A stretch of DNA of 64,000 bases from Xanthostigma xanthostigma. Its lineage: Eukaryota; Arthropoda; Insecta; Raphidioptera; Raphidiidae. The stretch lies in the NCBI GenBank assembly GCA_963575645.1, contig OY754467.1:31121108-31185107 (forward strand). The letters run 5' to 3'. The notes beneath the pieces were generated by a model. That model ran no database searches, was not told the origin of the DNA, and was given only the letters and a program-made list of their open reading frames with translations. This document shows, piece after piece, positions 57,373 to 64,000 of the stretch. Made by a program: the position numbers and the translations under genes. Each line of letters starts with the position of its first letter. Positions within the stretch are counted from its first letter, which is position 1.

Positions 57373-57616
57373 ATTGTAACTTAATTAAAAAAAAAAAATC
57401 AAATAAAGTTACTATACAGACGAAGAAATACGTAAATATCAGGCATACTGTAAAAATACAGTAAAGACTGGTTCGATATTCTGTAATAAACGCAGCTTAA
57501 TAAATTAATAGTAATATACAAACATACGGTATTTTTACAGTATGTCTAATATTTACGTATTTCTTCCTCTGTAGTAACTTTGTTTACTTTTTTTTATACT
57601 TAAGTTACAATTAACA
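57373..57616. repeat. Hairpin in the palindrome loop
   Basis: About 57373-57475 pairs with about 57528-57616 (AAGAAATACGTAAATAT and ATATTTACGTATTTCTT), followed by an A/T trinucleotide run. Confidence 0.75.
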
Positions 57617-58439
57617 CACTTCCTTTGCATTTCCCCTATCTTCATTGGACTCCATCCTTCATTAAATAACAGTTCTTAAACGAATTAAATAAAAACTAAC
57701 GCACAATAGCTATTTTTAAATAATAATAATAAATAATAATAATAAATAATAATAATAATTAATAAATAATAAAAGACAGTAGCTACTTTTGCGTAGAGCG
57801 TGACCATGACGCAAGCAAGGAAACAGATTTCGATGTAACTTACTAGGTACTTGTAAAATAGCAAAATGCTATACAGTGCACTGGTATATTATCTATAATA
57901 TGTAGTTCATGCGCTATCGTTTTTTTTTTTAACTATGTTCCACCAAACGCAAAGTTTTGTATTTATGATATATTACAGTAGACTCTTAGATGATTACATG
58001 ATATTTATTTGGTTGGTGTATCTCCAGTAGTTCACATAAAAAACCACCCTCAAAAAATAAATTTTGCGTTTTGCACTTCTGAAAATTAAACTAAAAATAT
58101 AAAAAAAATACCAAATATAGAACTAATTGATACCTATATTTTCGCGTTGGATTCATTCAAATATCTGTCATAGTTTCTGAGAAAAAAAAAGATGTCGTTA
58201 GGGGTTGTTACCCTCATATCTCCCTTATGAGTGAAAGCAGAGATCTAAAATCACAGTATCAGTACTTTAAGCAAAAAAGTAATATTTCAAAGGTGAAACT
58301 ATGTTCATAAGACGTCAATGCAATTTCCATATGGCAAGTCGGCTAGACCCTTTTATGAGTATAATACATCTTTTTGACAGAGGTTTAATTTATTTTATAA
58401 AACAAATAATACAGAGATATTATAATATTATATTTTAAC

Positions 58440-58990
58440 TTTATTTGTCCCGTTTTATTGCTGAGCGTGTTACATCAGCTTTAGATTTTGAGATTTATTT
58501 TAATAGCTTACGCAACGTTTCTCCTTGACAAATTAAAAACTATAATTTCTGTAAAATTAATTAGTACAATTATTTTTTGGTTTTGAGATTCATTCACTTT
58601 TTAATTATTAAACTAATAGATACATCTTGTTTATCTATTTCAAAATTTTAACTTTACCAGCTCAGTATATTTATAACCGTTTGATGTTTGTTAAAAAAAC
58701 ATTTTTTAAGAGTCATATTGTGTCTCTGCACCATTACAATTCAAGAAGAAAAGAAGATCTTGTCGTTCCTTTTTCTCTGACAAACATTCCACTTTCGGTC
58801 CTAATTACTTAGGTTTACAATTTTTTAATAAACTATCTGATCACTGGAAACCAAAATCTTAGAATGTTCAAAAAACAAATTACAAATATTTTATTAAAGA
58901 GTGCTTCTATATGTACCAAACATTTATAGAGGTGAACAATGCACCATAACAATATATTTTTTGATGTGTTTTTAACATTTTTTGTGTAAC
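58440..58990 (+). pseudogene. Jockey-like LINE remnant (C-terminus of ORF2 and tail)
   Basis: From about 58633 the frame reads FKILTLPAQYIYNRLMFVKK, then NSRRKEDLVVPF, the C-terminal pattern of Jockey-like ORF2 (KILTLPSLYIYE...FVKK...H-x-YNTR-x-KEDL). After a stop at 58810, a second frame (GLQFFNKLSDHW) continues the pattern. The end is a short run of CTATCTATGTATC (about 59000-59015). The RT domain is missing. Confidence 0.75.
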
Positions 58991-59102
58991 TAAATAAATC
59001 TATCTATGTATCTATTTAAGTAAACCTGATATTTTTATTTTAACCATATCGACCTTCCTTAAAAACAAAGTAAAAGTGTGTGGTGTAAAATACACAGTTT
59101 CT

Positions 59103-59769
59103 TTTACCATTCCAATCCACAAGTGAGGAATTTACCATTCCGGCCCACAAGTGGAAAATGGCACTATCAAGTTTAGGTCAAAATTTTTACAATATCTTTT
59201 TGTTTTGAGTTCCCCTGAATTAAAAAAACAGATTTTTGAAAAAACTCTGTGCGTATGTTAGTCTGTGAACACGATACAGGTCAAACGAATGAGCTGATGA
59301 AAACAAATTTTGGAAGGATGTTTGGTATGCAAATATGAAGAGCCCTATTGTTTTTGGGAACAATCGACGCATGCGCAGAAGAGATATATGCTATAACGCT
59401 GTTTTTTTATGATAATGGTATAATTTTCATAACGGCTTATTATTTTATTTATTATTTCAAGAAAGTTTTGTTAAAAATTGTTATTACTAAACTTCATAGC
59501 CCCGGAAATATTTTGAAAATAAAAAAAATCTGCTGTTCTTTTGTTTTGTATTGTTTTGTGGATCTGTCAGAAGTAAACTAGTTAAGCATGCTTTGATTAA
59601 TTTTGACATGACGTGGAACATATTATGTAGGTAACCATGGCAACGAATAGCAAATATAATGTTGAATACTATAGCGATATCAGAAATTATATTTTCTTTA
59701 TTATACTATACCTAATGTCACATTTTGAAGTTGGAATGGTCCCGTCGCCCAATTGGCTGGAATTTTTTT
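59103..59769 (-). repeat. Family A, near-complete copy
   Basis: It runs from TACCATTCCAATCCACAAGT to TCCCGTCGCCCAATTGGCTG. End B is doubled: ACCATTCC-x-CCACAAGTG occurs at 59107 and again at 59133. It gives the uninterrupted order needed to place the Helitron insertion at 52405-54237. Confidence 0.75.
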
Positions 59770-60315
59770 TATTATACTTAAGTTCTAAATATTTGTCAAT
59801 AGATAGGTATTGTCAACTTATCAAAATGTTTTTTATATAATTTATTATGATCAAAAGTATAGATCTCTAATTTAAAATAAAGAAATTATTTTAGGAATAA
59901 ATTAACATTTCTTGTTAAGTTAGAAACAAATTAGGTTTATACGCACGCGACTCATAAAATTTAGATAAACTCACAGTTTTGACTGTACCATAAATTAATT
60001 AGATTAGACACTCTATCGAAGGCCGTCAATAGTTACTTCCCGATAGTTCTAATAGTAAAAGAGATATTAGCGGATCACCGCTAATATCTGTTAAGTAAAT
60101 GCTCGACCAAACATAACTTTTTAGCGCTTTACTTTTTAAAAAAAACTGAGCACGAAAACCGGTTAACCAGTCGACTGGTTGAATTGTGATGTGAAAACCG
60201 CGAATATGGAATATCTAAAAACTGATTGACGGATTAATATTTTACATGAAAGCTGCTGTTGTTTTTAGTTAGTAAAAGTTATAAAAAACTTTTTTTCCTT
60301 GCATTTTAAGTTTAA
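59770..60315. other. No identifiable feature
   Basis: AGATATTAGCGG/CCGCTAATATCT at 60062-60089 is a short hairpin. Otherwise nothing. Confidence 0.45.
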
Positions 60316-60714
60316 AAGATTCCAGCGAATATTAAATGACGAGACTATTACAAGTGAGAAAAAAGACTGACGTTTGACATAATTCAATAAATAACATAAA
60401 GTTCATATTAACGCGTGGGATGACGCGGGCAATGGCTAGTATTAAATGTTATGACATTTGTTTTTCGTGTCCATGGTTAGTAAATACATAACATGGTTTT
60501 GCAATTAAAAAGTTACCAAAGCATTTGACTGATCTTCAGACCAAAATAACGGCTGCTTTATTTATTTTTAATGTATTGATGAGGCTATAAGATATAGAAG
60601 AAAGTTTTTTTACAAAAATTTCTTACAAAATTAAAAGTGTACTATTGTAACTGAAAAAGTCCTGCCAATTGGGCGACGGGGCCGTTCCAACTTCAAAATG
60701 TTAACATTAGATTC
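60316..60714 (+). repeat. Two family A fragments before the LINE
   Basis: The first, decayed: ATTCCAGCGAATATTAAATG to TGACGCGGGCAATGGCTAGT and GTGTCCATGG (60316 to about 60590). The second: CCTGCCAATTGGGCGACGGG to AACATTAGATT (60655-60714). The LINE begins where the second copy breaks off. Confidence 0.6.
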
Positions 60715-60744
60715 TGTAATTCTGTAATTCTGTAATAGGTCAAA

Positions 60745-61575
60745 ATGGCGAATAGCGGTGTTAGCAGTATAAAAACGCGTAGTGCGAAAAATGACGATTT
60801 AAGTGGTTTAAATACTACTGAAAATTTTGAAAAACTTCTGATGAGTAGTGAATTTAGTGCTCTTTTAAGTGATATTATTGCGAAAGCTGTAAATAAAGCG
60901 ATTGTGCCTTTAATCAAAGAAATAAATGAATTAAAAGCAGTTAACCTCAAATACAACACAACGGCTGACCCGAGCCAGGGTTGCCCAAAAAATGAAAGTA
61001 CAGAAATAACTAAAGATATTCAAAAAAGCAAACTTAAAATGAAAGATACTTCTACTAAGAAACAGGAGGAAAAAATTAAAACAAACATTGAAAACCCAGG
61101 AAAATCCAAAGAAGAAACAAAGGAAAACTCCAGTAATGACTCAGACAAGACTAAGGAAGAAACAATGCAAAAAGTGACTGATCCAAATACATCAAATAAT
61201 AATGATCATGCTGAAAAAGAAAATGAAGGATTTAGTAAAGTAGAATACAAGAAACGCAGAAAGGATGCTATAGTAGGAAAAGCAGAAGCGGGTCAACAAA
61301 AATTTAAAGCAGCGGAAAGAAAGTTGTGGGTTTACTTAGGTAAAGTAGATCCCAACACTACAGAGGATGACATAATATGCTACTTAAAAAGCAAACACCC
61401 CACATTGAGTTTTGAGTGTACAAAATTAGCAAGTAAAGGAGTGAATAGCAGTTTTCGTATTGGGGCTGATGCAACAATTGAAAAAGAAATCTATTCCGAA
61501 AACTTTTGGCCTGAGGGGGTAATAATTAGAAGATTCCAGTTTTTTCGGCCCAAGTCAGGCAGTTTCACAAAGTAA
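60745..61575 (+). CDS. ORF1: LINE ORF1, nucleic-acid-binding protein
   Basis: 276 residues. The N-terminal 70 residues (KAVNKAIVPLIKEINELKAV) could form a short coiled coil. Residues about 75-170 are a K/E/N-rich, low-complexity linker. Residues about 190-276 (RKLWVYLGKVDPNTTEDDII to FWPEGVIIRRFQFFRPK) match a C-terminal domain common to ORF1 of insect Jockey-like elements. No CCHC knuckles are present. ORF1 proteins of this type bind element RNA in the cytoplasm and are needed for retrotransposition. The ATG at 60745 is the first in frame and lies about 30 bp from the element's 5' end. No lesion was seen. Confidence 0.88.
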   Translation: MANSGVSSIKTRSAKNDDLSGLNTTENFEKLLMSSEFSALLSDIIAKAVNKAIVPLIKEINELKAVNLKYNTTADPSQGCPKNESTEITKDIQKSKLKMKDTSTKKQEEKIKTNIENPGKSKEETKENSSNDSDKTKEETMQKVTDPNTSNNNDHAEKENEGFSKVEYKKRRKDAIVGKAEAGQQKFKAAERKLWVYLGKVDPNTTEDDIICYLKSKHPTLSFECTKLASKGVNSSFRIGADATIEKEIYSENFWPEGVIIRRFQFFRPKSGSFTK

Positions 61576-61591
61576 GCAAATACTAAGCTTA

Positions 61592-62341
61592 ATGAGTCTA
61601 AACATTCAGTGTTTACGAAGCAAATATGATGAACTGGAAGTTTTTCTGGATTCACAAGAAATTAGCATAGATATACTCTGCTTGTCTGAGCATTGGCTGA
61701 AAGGAGAGGAACTAGCATGCAAGTTTGATATAGGCAAGTTGCAGTTAGTAGCTGGATATGCAAGGAAAGAAAAAAAGAATGGAGGGGTTTGCATATATCT
61801 AAACAGAGAATTGAATTACAAAATAGAACTAATAACGACCATAGAATGCTTTAATGTGGAAACAATTTTTGAATGCTGTGCAGTGGAAATTGTAGATATC
61901 AATATGATTGTGTTGTGTGTGTACAGATCACCATCTAAGCTAAGCCGCGATATTGATGAATTTTTAGAATCCCTAAATAAATGTTTAGACACTATTTTTA
62001 AGCCAAATAAAAAGATTATTTTATGCGGAGATTTTAATTTAAATATTATGAAGGATAGTGCAAACACAGATAATTTTAAAAATATGTTGTTAACTTTTAA
62101 TATGAATTGTACAGTAATAGAACCTACCAGAGTAACAGCGTTAACATTTTCTTGCATAGACAATGTAATAACTAATATTACAGATAATTACAATATTTAT
62201 ATTTCAGACTGTGAGCTATCTGATCATAAGGCAATCATATTTCACGTGTATGAGGAACAAAATAACATATTAAGTCAAAAACATACGTTCGTCAATATAG
62301 TGAAGAAAATATTCAATTATTTCTGCATATTTTATCTTTAG
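61592..62341 (+). pseudogene. ORF2: LINE ORF2, endonuclease domain
   Basis: The apurinic-like endonuclease of non-LTR retrotransposons. Motifs in order: SLNIQCLRSKYDEL (residues 2-15), LSEHWL (31-36), VYRSPS (near 109), GDFNLN (near 146), SCIDNVI (near 188) and SDHKAI (near 209). These include the catalytic Asn, Glu, Asp and His of the fold. The enzyme nicks target DNA to prime reverse transcription. The last about 20 codons (from near 62276) are out of frame with the RT part that follows, so the stop at 62339-62341 is an artefact of the lesion. The start ATG follows ORF1 by 16 bases. Confidence 0.9.
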
Positions 62342-64000
62342 TAGACTGGAATGAAGTACTAAAAAATGAAGATCCAAATTTATTGTACAATGATTTTATA
62401 GAAACTTTTCTTCATTATTTTGATGTATGTTTTCCGAAATTACAGATAACAATATCTAGCAACGAAAATAAAAAAATAAATAAAAACTGGATAACCCCGG
62501 AAATTAAAAAGTTATCACAATATAAACGAAACATGTACATGCTAATCAAGTCGATGCAAAACCAATCTATTAATGTACAAAATTTACAATTGCAGTATAA
62601 AAATATATGTATAAATTTGAAAAAAAAAATCTATAAACAAAAACAAGCACATTTTGATGAACTGTTGGGTAATTCCGAAAATAAAATAAAAACAACTTGG
62701 CAAATAGTAAACAAAGCTTGTAATAAACATAAAAAACAAGATATATCAGAACTGAAGACACTAGACAATAATGAGACAATTACGAATCCGTGTGACATAG
62801 CGAATGAATTTAATAAATATTTCACAAATATCACCAATTCATTAAATTTGTCACCCCCAGTTTTAAATTGGAGAGGGGACAAAAATAGTAGTAGCTTTTT
62901 CTTGAGACCTACGGACGAGGTGGAGGTATTTAACATAATATATGCTTTGAAAAATAAAAAATCAGTTGGATGGGACCAGATTCCAGTAAATATAATTAAA
63001 AGATGTGCGCATATAATCTCACTTCCCATTTCAAACATAATAAATAAAACATTTGAATATGGATGCTTTCCCGATGTAATAAAGAAGGCTATTATCGTAC
63101 CTCTATTCAAAAAAGGGGATGACAAAAATATTACCAATTTTAGACCTGTCTCAATATTGTCTAATTTCTCAAAAATATTTGAAATGGCAATCAATGTCAG
63201 ATTATGTGAGTTTTTAAATAAATTTGAATTAATTACAGAGGCTCAGCATGGATATATCAATGGACGATCAATTAACTTATCAATATTTAAAGTGCTGGAT
63301 GCAATTGTAAAAGCATGGAATAAAAAAATACCGATGTCAATCTTACTTCTGGATTTAACAAAAGCGTTTGACTGTGTAGAAAGAGAGGTACTATTATTTA
63401 AAATGGAGAATATTGGAATTAGGGGTAAAGCTCTAGATCTTTTCTCCTCGTATATGACAAATAGAAAACAATCAGTAAAAATAAATAATGATAACTATTC
63501 AGAGTGGAAGTTAATACAAAGAGGTGTGCCGCAAGGCAGTATTTTAGGTCCAATATTATTTATTATATTTATAAACGACTTACCTTTAGTCGTACAAGAT
63601 AAATTATTTTTATATGCAGACGACACTGCTGTCATATGCGAGGAGAGAAGTGAGGATCTTCTTCTAAAGAAAATGAGGGACTCCAGTGAACAATTAAATA
63701 AATGGTTTAATGAAAATGGTCTGAAGATTAATAGTACTAAAACAGAAACAATAAAATTCGGTAACTACAGTGAATTGCCAACACAAATGAAGCTGCTAAA
63801 CTCAGAAGTAACACTGGCAAAACAGGTTACCTTTTTGGGTTTAAGCATTGACAGTAGTAATCTAAACTGGAAAATGCATATAGAACGGTTGTCCACTAAA
63901 TTAAGTAAAGCTATCTACATGATTAGATATTTGAAAAATATTGTAAGTAAAAATTTCATACTTAATATTTACTATGCATATTTTCACGCAAATTTAACAT
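62266..64000 (+). pseudogene. ORF2: LINE ORF2, reverse transcriptase domain (partial)
   Basis: One frame stays open from 62266 to the window edge without a stop (about 578 codons). The RT motifs are KKSVGWDQIP (near 62965), IVPLFKKGD (near 63101), NFRPVSILSNFSKIFE (near 63136), QHGYINGRS (near 63244), LLDLTKAFDCV (near 63349), GVPQGSILGPILF (near 63526) and the catalytic YADD at 63613-63624. FLGLSIDS at about 63832 begins the C-terminal region. It belongs to the same protein as the endonuclease; a one-base loss in the A-run near 62276-62280 separates them. The C-terminus is outside the window. Confidence 0.92.

Larger units (their letters stand above)
56595..58353. mobile_element. 1.76-kb palindromic element with nested inserts
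   Basis: 56595 to about 57104 pairs with about 57847-58353; the arms of about 508 bp are nearly identical. The outer ends are AAAGGGTCTAGCCGACTTGC and the complement. The 740-bp loop is not unique sequence: it holds a MITE (57108-57369), a second hairpin (57373-57616) and an (AAT)n run (about 57719-57775). No coding. Confidence 0.88.
60715..64000 (+). mobile_element. Jockey-like LINE, nearly full length, 3' end outside window
   Basis: It starts within or just after three copies of TTCTGTAA (60713-60736), has a very short 5' leader, ORF1 at 60745-61575, a 16-bp gap, and ORF2 from 61592 to beyond the window. ORF2 carries an endonuclease and RT with all main motifs; one change of frame near 62276-62282 is the only lesion seen. 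The reading frames are otherwise open for 3.2 kb, so the insertion is recent. Confidence 0.92.

Noticed and set aside
61606..63194. Minus-strand frames of up to 187 codons opposite the LINE ORF2
   Set aside because: Antisense shadows of an A/T-rich coding region.

Overview
The window is A+T-rich eukaryotic DNA made almost entirely of transposable elements and their remains. I found no intact host gene, no rRNA, no convincing tRNA gene and no CRISPR array. The element mix (a Mag-type Ty3/gypsy element, BEL/Pao, Jockey-like LINEs, RTE-type tails, hAT and pogo-like DNA elements, Helitrons, many fold-back elements) fits an arthropod, most likely an insect. The species cannot be named from the sequence.

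Layout. 0-5.2 kb: a young Ty3/gypsy element (minus strand, LTRs 644-857 and 4778-4991) sits inside a fold-back element whose other arm preserves the empty insertion site. 5.2-9.6 kb: fold-backs, a solo LTR (6048-6649), a 1-kb inverted-terminal-repeat element with a reiterated motif and a decayed reading frame, and a LINE remnant. 10-15 kb: palindromes, a BEL/Pao integrase fragment, a fold-back. 15.5-22.4 kb: a hAT-type element carrying another repeat, a 1-kb palindromic mariner-like element with TIRs starting ACAGGGTGTCCC, and a second solo LTR inside a repeat that is also present nearby without it. 23-37 kb: dispersed repeats, a pogo-type MITE, RTE and SINE-like tails, tandem repeats, fold-backs and a hAT MITE. 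37.4-38.9 kb: a five-unit Helitron-like concatemer. 39-51.4 kb: two adjacent perfect palindromes, RTE-like remnants, a dispersed family called family A here, more fold-backs, and two hAT-type elements, one with a BED finger. 51.9-54.5 kb: a family A copy split by a 1.83-kb Helitron that holds a replicase fragment and a string of triloop hairpins. 56.6-58.4 kb: a 1.76-kb palindrome with further elements in its loop. 60.7-64 kb: a nearly full-length Jockey-like LINE running off the window edge.

There is no cellular pathway here; the genes are retroelement gag-pol, LINE ORF1/ORF2 and fragments of replicase, integrase and a BED-finger protein. The main value is the clear record of nested insertions with target-site duplications. 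The most interesting loose ends are a hammerhead-like core recurring in four fold-back loci, the triloop-hairpin string inside the Helitron, and the head-multiplied Helitron array.
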